Source: Bacillota bacterium
GTDB taxonomy: Bacteria; Bacillota; Clostridia; Lachnospirales; Lachnospiraceae
Direction of reading: 5' to 3'
Assembly: GCA_023414985.1 (NCBI GenBank)
Contig: JAEZLY010000125.1
Coordinates: 1 to 31,273 of the forward strand
Length of the DNA stretch: 31,273 bases
Both the position numbers and the translations under genes were made by a program. Shown here one piece after another: positions 25,075 to 31,273 of this stretch. The notes beneath the pieces are model-generated. The model did no database searches. It worked only from the letters and a program-made list of their open reading frames with translations, and was not told where the DNA came from. Every line of letters starts with the position of its first letter. The first letter of the stretch is position 1.

Positions 25075-27408
25075 ATGAAGAGTATTCGAACAAAGGGGTT
25101 GCTATTCTCTTTCATCATCATATTTATGGCCGTTTCTGTCATGGGCTTTAGCGGATATTTTCGATTCAGGCAGATACTACAGAAGGAAGTTGACCATGCG
25201 GTAGAGAGAATAGCTAAAGAGTCTGCTTCCCATCTCTCAACCTATCTGAATGAGTTTGTTTCCAACCTGATCGCTATTTCCGAGGATGAGCGGATTAAGT
25301 CCATGAACTGGGAAAAGCAGATAGAGGTGATCCAAACTCAGATTAATGATAATTACCTAAACATTGCTGTAGTAGATCGTCGAGGGATGGCACATTATTT
25401 GGATAAAACCGTTTTGGATCTGCATGACAGGGATTATGTCAAAAAAGCGCTTTCCGGAGAATTGACCTATTCAGAGGTGGTCATCAGCCGTAAGACAGGA
25501 GAACCGGTGATCATGGTTGCGACGCCGATTGTGCAGGATGGTGATGTAAGGGGTGCTTTGATCGCACGCCTTGATGTGGATTTCCTTTCTGAATATGCAT
25601 TATCCCGAGGCTATGGCGAAAACGGAAAAGCCTATATCATTAGTAGGCAGGGGTCCTTTATCTCACGGCCGGAAGAGGAAAGGCTGCAGGATGGATATAA
25701 TCTTTTTGATATTGCGGCAAAAGATGCTGATTATCGGTCATTGAAGGAGTTTGTCCTGAATACCCAGAATGTAGAGTATGGTTATGGTAAATATGAATTT
25801 CATGAGAAATCCATGCTGATGGGATATGCTGCCATAGATAAAACTGACTGGAAGATTTACATAGGCACCTCAGAAAAGGATGCTCTCTCAAGCCTGAACA
25901 GCGTCGGGTATATGATGATGCTGATCGTACTGGCAGCGCTGGGAATCTGCCTTCTTGCAGCCTATATCTTTGTCAGCAGATTCACCTCCCAAATTGAAGA
26001 ATTGGATCGGCTGATGAGTGTCGGTGCAAAAGGAGATCTGACCATACGGTTTGTTACAAAGAGAAAGGATGAAATCGGACGTCTGGGATACAGCTTCAAC
26101 CGTATGATGGATAAGATCAAGTCACTGACGCAATATGATCCCTTGACTTCCCTCTTAAATCAATATGTTTTGGAGAAGGAAATTATAAGCCTGACTCAAA
26201 GCGAAGATAAACAGGAATTTTCCCTGATTATGATAGCAATTGACAAGTTCAGCAGTGTAAACGAAACCTATGGGTATACGACAGGAGACAACATACTCTG
26301 TGAGGTAGCGAAACGTATCCTGTTTAACGTCAATGAGAATTTCAGCGTATACCGTTATAAAGGAGATGAATTTGTCATTCTTGTGAACGGTAATATCAGT
26401 GAGAGTGATGCGGAAGCAAAAGCGGGCAGCATCCTTGCAGAGTTGAAGGAGGGCTATCATGTGGCGGGCAAGGCAATTGATATCAGCTTCAGTATCGGAC
26501 TCTTTATCTGGAAGAATAATATCAGGCTGGAGGAGCCGTTGAAGGCTGTGACGCATGCCAAGAATTATGCAAGATATCTGGGCAGTAATCAGATTCAGAA
26601 ATTCGATCAGGAGATATATGATAAGCTTTCCATGATGCTGGAGCTGCAATCGGATATCCTGGGCGGTATTCGGGAGAACCAGTTCTTCCTGGTCTATCAG
26701 CCTTTGTTTTATCTTGGTTCAGAAAAAATTGCGGAAGCTGAAGCACTCATCCGCTGGAACCATCCTACAAAGGGATTGTTGTATCCGGATCAGTTCATTG
26801 ATATAGCAGAGAATTCGGGAACGATCATTAATATTGATCATTGGGTAATTGATACTGCCTGTCGTCAGCTGAAGAACTGGATGGACAACAATATTGCACC
26901 GGTACTGATCTCAATCAATATTTCAGCAAAATCCTTTGAGATGAAAAAGTTTGTACCGGTCCTGCTGGATACCGTAAATAAATATGGAATAGATCCTTCT
27001 TTCCTTCAGTTGGAGATTACGGAGCGGATACTGATCAGAAATGTGGAAGAAAGTATCATGAAGCTACAAAGCTTACGGGCGATGGGCTTCAAAGTGGCGA
27101 TAGATGACTTTGGAATCGGTTACTCCTCCTTAAGCTATATTGTAAGGCTTCCAATCGACAGCATTAAGATAGACAAATCCTTTATACAGAATATCGCCTG
27201 CAGTAAGGAAGCGAAGACCATCGTATCCACAATCATCAATCTCTGCAAGACTCTGAATCTGCATGTGATTGCGGAAGGAATCGAGAGCAGTATGGAACTG
27301 GAATACTTAAAATACAGTAACTGTGATATCGGTCAGGGCTATTATTTCTCCAAACCGATTACGATGGAGGAACTGGAACAAAATCATCTGAAGAAACGAA
27401 AACTCTAG
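25075..27408 (+). CDS. Membrane sensor with degenerate GGDEF and intact EAL domain (c-di-GMP phosphodiesterase)
   Basis: A 777-residue sensor for cyclic-di-GMP turnover. Transmembrane helix 1 (about 9-29), extracellular dCache-like sensor (about 35-275; NIAVVDRRG, RDYVKKAL, GYAAIDKTDWKIYIGT), helix 2 (about 280-301), HAMP (about 302-355), GGDEF domain (about 360-515) and EAL domain (about 525-770). The cyclase motif reads Lys429-Gly-Asp-Glu-Phe, so the first Gly of GG[D/E]EF is lost; this domain is probably catalytically weak or regulatory. The EAL domain looks active: Glu556-Ala-Leu, Asp677-Asp678-FG, IKIDKSF, AEGIE and GQGYYFSKP. AAGGAG precedes the ATG by 6 bases. The 240 bases upstream are AT-rich, with no c-di-GMP riboswitch that I recognise. 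The 3' end overlaps the opposing gene by 4 bases. Confidence 0.93.
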   Translation: MKSIRTKGLLFSFIIIFMAVSVMGFSGYFRFRQILQKEVDHAVERIAKESASHLSTYLNEFVSNLIAISEDERIKSMNWEKQIEVIQTQINDNYLNIAVVDRRGMAHYLDKTVLDLHDRDYVKKALSGELTYSEVVISRKTGEPVIMVATPIVQDGDVRGALIARLDVDFLSEYALSRGYGENGKAYIISRQGSFISRPEEERLQDGYNLFDIAAKDADYRSLKEFVLNTQNVEYGYGKYEFHEKSMLMGYAAIDKTDWKIYIGTSEKDALSSLNSVGYMMMLIVLAALGICLLAAYIFVSRFTSQIEELDRLMSVGAKGDLTIRFVTKRKDEIGRLGYSFNRMMDKIKSLTQYDPLTSLLNQYVLEKEIISLTQSEDKQEFSLIMIAIDKFSSVNETYGYTTGDNILCEVAKRILFNVNENFSVYRYKGDEFVILVNGNISESDAEAKAGSILAELKEGYHVAGKAIDISFSIGLFIWKNNIRLEEPLKAVTHAKNYARYLGSNQIQKFDQEIYDKLSMMLELQSDILGGIRENQFFLVYQPLFYLGSEKIAEAEALIRWNHPTKGLLYPDQFIDIAENSGTIINIDHWVIDTACRQLKNWMDNNIAPVLISINISAKSFEMKKFVPVLLDTVNKYGIDPSFLQLEITERILIRNVEESIMKLQSLRAMGFKVAIDDFGIGYSSLSYIVRLPIDSIKIDKSFIQNIACSKEAKTIVSTIINLCKTLNLHVIAEGIESSMELEYLKYSNCDIGQGYYFSKPITMEELEQNHLKKRKL

Positions 27409-28292
27409 AACAAAGAGTATTGATGGTATTCATACTCCTTACGATAAGCATGGATAATATCATCCATTCGATACAGGATGCCCAAACGGTTGCATTCGGC
27501 AGTAAATATCTGATAAAGCTCCTTTGCTCTTGGACTTTGGCAGACATAACTCATACCGAATTGACTGTGATAGGCATCCTTTAATTTACGTTCAGGAAAA
27601 AGCTCTGTGAGCTTATCGTAAAAATATTCCCGCTGCCCGTTGCGTAAGGTGAGTCCGAATAAAGGATAGAGGAATGCTGCACCGCAATCCTTGGCTCTGT
27701 GGACAATCTGCAGGACATTGTCCTGGGTATCCGTCAGATAAGGAAGCAGAGGCATCATCAGAATACCGGTGAAGATTCCGGCGTCTGCCAGGGCTTTCAC
27801 GGCCTGAAAACGCTCTGAGGAGACACACACCTTCGGTTCCAGTTTTGCACTCAGCTCATCCTCTGCAGAGGTAATCGTAATCTTACATAGCACAGGAGAG
27901 TGCACTTTGATTTTTGTTAAAATGTCAATATCACGGGTAAGCAGGCTGCTTTTGGTGGCGATAGCAATTCCGAACCGATATTGATCAACCAGCTGAAGAG
28001 CTTTTCTGGTTAGACCATGAACAGCTTCCTGGGGATTATACGGGTCACTCATGGAACCGGTGCTGATCACACCGGTTTTACTCTTGTTCTGCAGCTCCTG
28101 CTCCAGAATAGTCAGGGCATTTTCCTTTGCCCTGACCGTATCGAACCGCTCGATCTGATAACAATCGCTTCGGCTGTCACAGTAGATACAGCCATGGCAG
28201 CAACCCTTATAGAGGTTCATATTATATTCTGTGCCGAACCAGTTGAGATCCTTTTTCGGCGTCAGTATGGTCTTTGCTGAGATATAATCCAT
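27405..28292 (-). CDS. Radical SAM protein, spore photoproduct lyase (SPL)-like family
   Basis: A 295-residue radical SAM enzyme. The 4Fe-4S motif is Cys31-x3-Cys35-x2-Cys38 in GCCHGCIYCDSR. The following TGSMSDPYNPQE and ATKSSLLTRDID segments are typical of the SPL/Rv2578c-like group annotated 'SPL family radical SAM protein'. True spore photoproduct lyase is longer and carries an extra catalytic Cys; here a Cys appears in SYVCQSPRAKE near 252, but whether it is equivalent is unclear, so the substrate is unassigned. It follows the GyrI-like gene by 32 bases in the same direction, probably in one operon under the WYL operator at 29035-29058. It ends tail to tail with the EAL gene, both stops sharing a CTAG palindrome. 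Confidence 0.82.
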   Translation of the reverse strand: MDYISAKTILTPKKDLNWFGTEYNMNLYKGCCHGCIYCDSRSDCYQIERFDTVRAKENALTILEQELQNKSKTGVISTGSMSDPYNPQEAVHGLTRKALQLVDQYRFGIAIATKSSLLTRDIDILTKIKVHSPVLCKITITSAEDELSAKLEPKVCVSSERFQAVKALADAGIFTGILMMPLLPYLTDTQDNVLQIVHRAKDCGAAFLYPLFGLTLRNGQREYFYDKLTELFPERKLKDAYHSQFGMSYVCQSPRAKELYQIFTAECNRLGILYRMDDIIHAYRKEYEYHQYSLF

Positions 28293-28324
28293 AGATGATC
28301 TTCCTTCAAATTTAGCATTCTTAC

Positions 28325-28975
28325 CTATTCCATCACCGGATGACGTAGGATTGTCTTCATCGAAGCTGGCTTCGTCGTCAGCGGATTAGACAGATAAATT
28401 TCATGATGCCTTAACATTTTCCCATCGGAGGAAAGGGTACTGATCGCATTCTTTTTCCCGCTCTGACTGATATAGGCGTCAATTTTTGCAACTGTAGCGG
28501 GTTCTTCATCATATGGGCCGATGTGCATACATTGAACGCATAAGCCTTCCCGGAAAGATTCAAGCTTAGCCTTACTGACGTCCAAGGAAGATTTCTTTTT
28601 GGCAACCGTTTGAAGTGCTTCTGCGAACATAGCCTCGCTGATAAAATCGGGCTGTCGGATCATGGATACCCAGCAATAATGATCCTTCTTCGAGAAATCG
28701 TAATCATTGTCATCCCCCATCCACCAGAGACCCTCCAACGGAGGAACGACATAGTCATAAATGCCCGGCTGCTTTGAACCCTTGCAGCTCATCTTTATGG
28801 TATAGGAAATTGAGTAAAGCAGTTCCACTGCCTTTTTGTATTCCCCGTCATGATCGTTCGGATTTCCATGTCCTTCAACCATAAGAAATTTCATAGAAGG
28901 AACCTCGATCAGTGAGGGGCTGGTGCCCGGTGCATATAACTCCTTGTAAAGCTTCTTGTAATCCAGTTTTTCCAT
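28325..28975 (-). CDS. GyrI-like domain protein
   Basis: A 216-residue cytoplasmic protein of the GyrI-like small-molecule-binding superfamily (SOUL/BRE fold). Recognisable segments are PSMKFLMVEGHGNPN (about 26-40), VELLYSISYTIK (about 50-61), the EGLWW motif (about 81-85) and a second half-domain with CMHIGPYDEEPATV (about 148-162), whose HxGPY is typical of ligand-binding GyrI-like domains. Relatives bind hydrophobic or cationic drugs and some hydrolyse cyclopropanoids; the Trp pair and acidic residues fit a ligand pocket. It has no DNA-binding domain of its own. The gene heads an operon with the radical SAM gene and has the WYL-type operator in its promoter. Confidence 0.85.
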   Translation of the reverse strand: MEKLDYKKLYKELYAPGTSPSLIEVPSMKFLMVEGHGNPNDHDGEYKKAVELLYSISYTIKMSCKGSKQPGIYDYVVPPLEGLWWMGDDNDYDFSKKDHYCWVSMIRQPDFISEAMFAEALQTVAKKKSSLDVSKAKLESFREGLCVQCMHIGPYDEEPATVAKIDAYISQSGKKNAISTLSSDGKMLRHHEIYLSNPLTTKPASMKTILRHPVME

Positions 28976-29020
28976 ACGATTAATCCATCCTTTCGTTTAT
29001 CATTTTGATCTGATACGAAA

Positions 29021-29058
29021 AGAATAACATTTATAATATGACATAGGAACGTCATATT
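29021..29058 (-). promoter_or_regulatory. Promoter with WYL-type operator before the GyrI-like gene
   Basis: AATATGAC (29035-29042) and GTCATATT (29051-29058) are perfect 8-bp arms around ATAGGAAC. On the minus strand a weak promoter TTCCTA (29044-29049), 17 bases, TATTCT (29021-29026) overlaps it. The same arrangement occurs before the regulator gene. Confidence 0.7.
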
Positions 29059-29125
29059 TAAATAAATTATAATTTTATATTTTTATCAACAGTTCTGGCT
29101 TCCGGGAGCAGACGAAAGCTCATTA

Positions 29126-30043
29126 TTACGAGTGAGGGCAGTATCTTTCGAGCGCTTTACGATGTTTATCGGCCAACGCTTCCCTGAGCCACGCCGGCTC
29201 CAGGACCTCGAGATAATCCTCAAAGGACATAAGATAGCCGGTAAGCCAGCTTCCCTCTCCAAGATTGGTATGGATGTCAAAGCTTCCATCCTCATTCAGG
29301 TGAATGCTCTCCTGCGGGTATTCATCATACACCCGATAACCCATCTCAGAAGAGATGCGCAGATGTACCGGAAGATTTGGGTAGTTTACGGTAACCGGTG
29401 GTTCCGCACAGGAACGGAATGCCTTCTGACTCATCTGAAAATGTTCTTCTGTTACCTGCAGCTCCCGAATTCGGGATACCTTAAAATATCTGATATCCTT
29501 TCTGTCCCTGCAAAAACCGAACAAATACCAGGCTTGACTGCGAAATACCAGTTTATAGGGCTCCACGCTGCGGTTTGATTTTTCTCCGTTGGAGTTATAA
29601 TAGTGGAAGGTAATCAGATTGTAATTTATGATGGCATCCTTCAATCTGCTGAATTTGTACTTATCCTCCTCCGTACTGTTCCAATCGGAAAAGTCTACTT
29701 CAATCCAGTCGGAACGCTTATTCCCGAACAGTGCTCCAAGCTTCGATAAAACCTGACCGGTGTCCTCGTTCGTAGTTGCCTTAAAACCGCTGAGTGCGGA
29801 AAGAATATCATTCTGCTCCTGCTCTGACAGTACGGATTTGTTCAGTATGAAATTCTCCATCAGAGCAATTCCGCCACCTTTTCCTTTGGTGGTATAGATC
29901 GGTATTCCTGCCTGGCACAGCGTTTCAATATCCCGGTAGACAGTTCTTTGAGATACTTCGAAACGCTCACTGAGTTCTCTGGCGGTAATGTTCTTTTTAT
30001 TCATTAAAATATATACGATTTCAAATAATCTGCTGATCTGCAT
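29126..30043 (-). CDS. HTH-WYL (YafY-type) transcriptional regulator
   Basis: A 305-residue regulator. The N-terminal helix-turn-helix (about 1-60; TARELSERFEVSQRTVYRDIETL) is the HTH_11 type, followed by GKGGG. A WYL domain spans about 135-220 (ITFHYYNSNGEK, VEPYKLVFRSQAWYLFGFCRDRKDIRYFKVSRI), and a C-terminal extension domain with FEDYLEVLEPAWLRE closes the protein. WYL domains sense small ligands or nucleic-acid fragments and switch DNA binding. Two nearly identical palindromes, one before this gene and one before the GyrI-like gene, mark its likely targets, implying autoregulation. It is transcribed divergently from tepA, and its operator overlaps its -35. Confidence 0.92.
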   Translation of the reverse strand: MQISRLFEIVYILMNKKNITARELSERFEVSQRTVYRDIETLCQAGIPIYTTKGKGGGIALMENFILNKSVLSEQEQNDILSALSGFKATTNEDTGQVLSKLGALFGNKRSDWIEVDFSDWNSTEEDKYKFSRLKDAIINYNLITFHYYNSNGEKSNRSVEPYKLVFRSQAWYLFGFCRDRKDIRYFKVSRIRELQVTEEHFQMSQKAFRSCAEPPVTVNYPNLPVHLRISSEMGYRVYDEYPQESIHLNEDGSFDIHTNLGEGSWLTGYLMSFEDYLEVLEPAWLREALADKHRKALERYCPHS

Positions 30044-30083
30044 AAGGTTTCACCTTTCTGATCTTCCTTTGTTCCTGAGATTC

Positions 30084-30121
30084 ATTTTACCAGATGAAAT
30101 ATGACATGGCAACGTCATATT
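30084..30121 (-). promoter_or_regulatory. Promoter with WYL-type operator before the regulator gene
   Basis: AATATGAC (30098-30105) and GTCATATT (30114-30121) flank ATGGCAAC, differing from the other operator at only two spacer bases. On the minus strand TTGCCA (30107-30112), 17 bases, TAAAAT (30084-30089) is a good promoter whose -35 lies inside the operator, so binding should block RNA polymerase. Confidence 0.8.
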
Positions 30122-30221
30122 CAGAATGGCTGTCATACAGAATAAAAAAACAATCTCTTCACATAATATAAGGGTTAGTTCGGAAAGATTAAAAAGAGAG
30201 AAGGAAAGGAACGAGACAACA

Positions 30222-30995
30222 ATGCCAAATCAATCAAGCCAGAATCAGGATAATTTAAGAAATGCGAAAGAAAAGAGAGATGATGAGAAGCAGGAGGAAC
30301 AGAAGAAAGAACAGGCCATCAAAGAAAATGAAAATATGAAGGATCAAAAGATCAGCGAATATGGGCAGACAGTTCTGGAGAACGGGACAAAGGAACATAA
30401 AATCCATCTTTTATCCATTATCGGTGAGATTGAAGGACATGAGGTCCTGCCACAGCATAATAAGACAACCAAGTATGAGCATGTTCTGCCTCAGCTGGCA
30501 GCGATCGAGGATAGTACGGACATTGACGGACTGTTAATTTTAATTAATACGGTGGGTGGAGATGTGGAAGCAGGACTTGCGATTGCTGAAATGATTGCTT
30601 CCTTAAGTAAGCCTACGGTATCCTTAGTACTCGGCGGCTCCCATTCCATCGGGGTTCCGCTCGCAGTATCAGCCAGCTACAGCTATATCGTTCCGACAGC
30701 GACCATGATCATCCATCCTGTACGTATGAACGGAACGGTAATCGGGGTGACACAGACCTTTGAGTATTTTGAGAAAATTCAGGATAGAATCATCAATTTT
30801 GTCGTATCCCATTCAAAAATAGATTATGCCAGCTTCAAAAACCTGATGCTGGATACCAACCAACTCGCCAAGGATCTCGGCTCCATTCTGGTAGGACAGG
30901 AGACTGTGAACAAAGGTATTATTGACAGCGTGGGTGGTATCAAGGAAGCTCTTGGCAAGATCAACGAGATGATAGATGCACAAAGGGAGGAGTAG
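30222..30995 (+). CDS. tepA: TepA-like ClpP-family serine protease
   Basis: A 257-residue cytoplasmic protein of the ClpP/crotonase fold, closely resembling B. subtilis TepA (translocation-enhancing protein). After a highly charged Lys/Glu/Gln stretch (about 10-50), the protease domain shows HLLSIIGEIEGHE, LLILINTVGGDVEAGLAIAEMI (oxyanion-hole glycines) and the nucleophile region GGSHSIGVP with Ser, then MIIHPVRMNG with the expected catalytic His. ATG 30222 is chosen because AAAGGA (about 30205-30210) precedes it, although spacing is long; the ATG at 30126 lacks a ribosome binding site and abuts the WYL operator. The next gene, ylzJ, follows after one base, as in Bacillus, where these neighbours precede spoIIIE. 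Confidence 0.88.
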   Translation: MPNQSSQNQDNLRNAKEKRDDEKQEEQKKEQAIKENENMKDQKISEYGQTVLENGTKEHKIHLLSIIGEIEGHEVLPQHNKTTKYEHVLPQLAAIEDSTDIDGLLILINTVGGDVEAGLAIAEMIASLSKPTVSLVLGGSHSIGVPLAVSASYSYIVPTATMIIHPVRMNGTVIGVTQTFEYFEKIQDRIINFVVSHSKIDYASFKNLMLDTNQLAKDLGSILVGQETVNKGIIDSVGGIKEALGKINEMIDAQREE

Positions 30996-30996
30996 T

Positions 30997-31236
30997 ATGC
31001 TATATACCATCAGACCATTGGAACGGGTCTATGCAAGACCGCAGAGCTACACGGATATTAAGCAGGAAAAGCCACAGGATAAGGAAAAACCGGAATATCA
31101 AGAGGTTCCGCTGCAGAATGGCAGAATCTATACGAGAAAAAGCGGAGAAGGGTATGTGATTGAAGGAATCAGCTCCACGGATATGGGGGATTATCTAAAG
31201 GACGGTTATGCCCCGGGAATGCCTTACCAAGGATAA
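30997..31236 (+). CDS. ylzJ: YlzJ-like protein
   Basis: A 79-residue protein resembling the YlzJ-like family of Firmicutes. The N-terminus LYTIRPLERVY and the Gly/Tyr-containing C-terminus with a Lys/Glu/Pro-rich middle fit that small family, and the position directly after tepA matches Bacillus synteny. Function is unknown. ATG 30997 has GGAGG (30986-30990) 6 bases upstream, inside the end of tepA. No membrane segment. The last 37 bases of the window after its stop show nothing I can name. Confidence 0.75.
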   Translation: MLYTIRPLERVYARPQSYTDIKQEKPQDKEKPEYQEVPLQNGRIYTRKSGEGYVIEGISSTDMGDYLKDGYAPGMPYQG

Positions 31237-31273
31237 AATGGTTGCATTACATTTTTATAACAGTTATAATTAA

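Noticed and set aside
26155..26649. 164-codon minus-strand frame inside the GGDEF region
   Set aside because: Lies wholly antisense to a conserved domain, with no independent signals.
29132..29578. 148-codon plus-strand frame antisense to the WYL regulator
   Set aside because: No ribosome binding site or recognisable domain; it is a shadow of a well-supported gene.
30126..30221. N-terminal extension of tepA
   Set aside because: There is no ribosome binding site and the extra start abuts the WYL operator.
1..31273. CRISPR array or tandem satellite repeat
   Set aside because: No regularly spaced identical repeats were seen apart from the short 11-bp boxes at 9192-9235.

Overview
The window looks like chromosome from a low-GC Gram-positive, spore-forming clostridium, most likely a Lachnospiraceae member near Lachnoclostridium/Anaerocolumna. 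This is inferred from content and style, not from a database search. Supporting evidence: strong AAGGAG-type ribosome binding sites, a T-box leader on thrS, a TepA-YlzJ pair as in Bacillus/Clostridia, a spore-photoproduct-lyase-like radical SAM protein, an LCP cell-wall protein and lipobox lipoproteins. I see no tRNA or rRNA genes, insertion sequence, prophage or CRISPR array.

Layout. 1-4500: the C-terminal end of a MATE transporter, a His-rich YmaF protein, pnp (PNPase) behind a structured leader, and a DUF1062 gene behind a leader with an 8-codon upstream ORF. 4595-9009: an LCP-family protein, a secreted TraB/GumN protein and an M16 metallopeptidase. 9192-19746: the accessory-looking centre of the window. 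It holds an OmpR-type response regulator, a histidine kinase, a membrane-anchored partner, two tandem paralogous lipoproteins, two ABC permeases, an ABC ATPase and a large CARDB-like surface protein with internal duplication. 19782-24757: an aldose-epimerase-like protein (minus strand), thrS with its T-box, and an O-acetylhomoserine sulfhydrylase. 25075-27408: a dCache-HAMP-GGDEF-EAL protein. 27405-30043 (minus strand): a radical SAM protein, a GyrI-like protein and a WYL regulator, with a near-identical operator in front of the GyrI-like gene and of the regulator gene. 30222-31236: tepA and ylzJ.

The central cluster is the best candidate for an undescribed system. All nine genes are co-oriented and many overlap or abut. 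Its ATPase has Glu instead of Gln in the Q-loop, a hallmark of lantibiotic-immunity (LanF/BcrA-type) ATPases, and it is served by two small permeases, two lipoproteins and a two-component system. That resembles a LanRK + LanI + LanFEG sensing and immunity module, but I find no peptide biosynthesis genes, and the duplicated lipoproteins and CARDB-like surface protein are not part of the classical set. A second self-contained circuit is the WYL regulator, whose 24-bp operator recurs at the same place relative to both promoters.

Starts were revised from the longest open frames where ribosome binding sites, promoters or signal peptides decide the matter (YmaF, LCP, TraB, both lipoproteins, permease 2, thrS, tepA, ylzJ).
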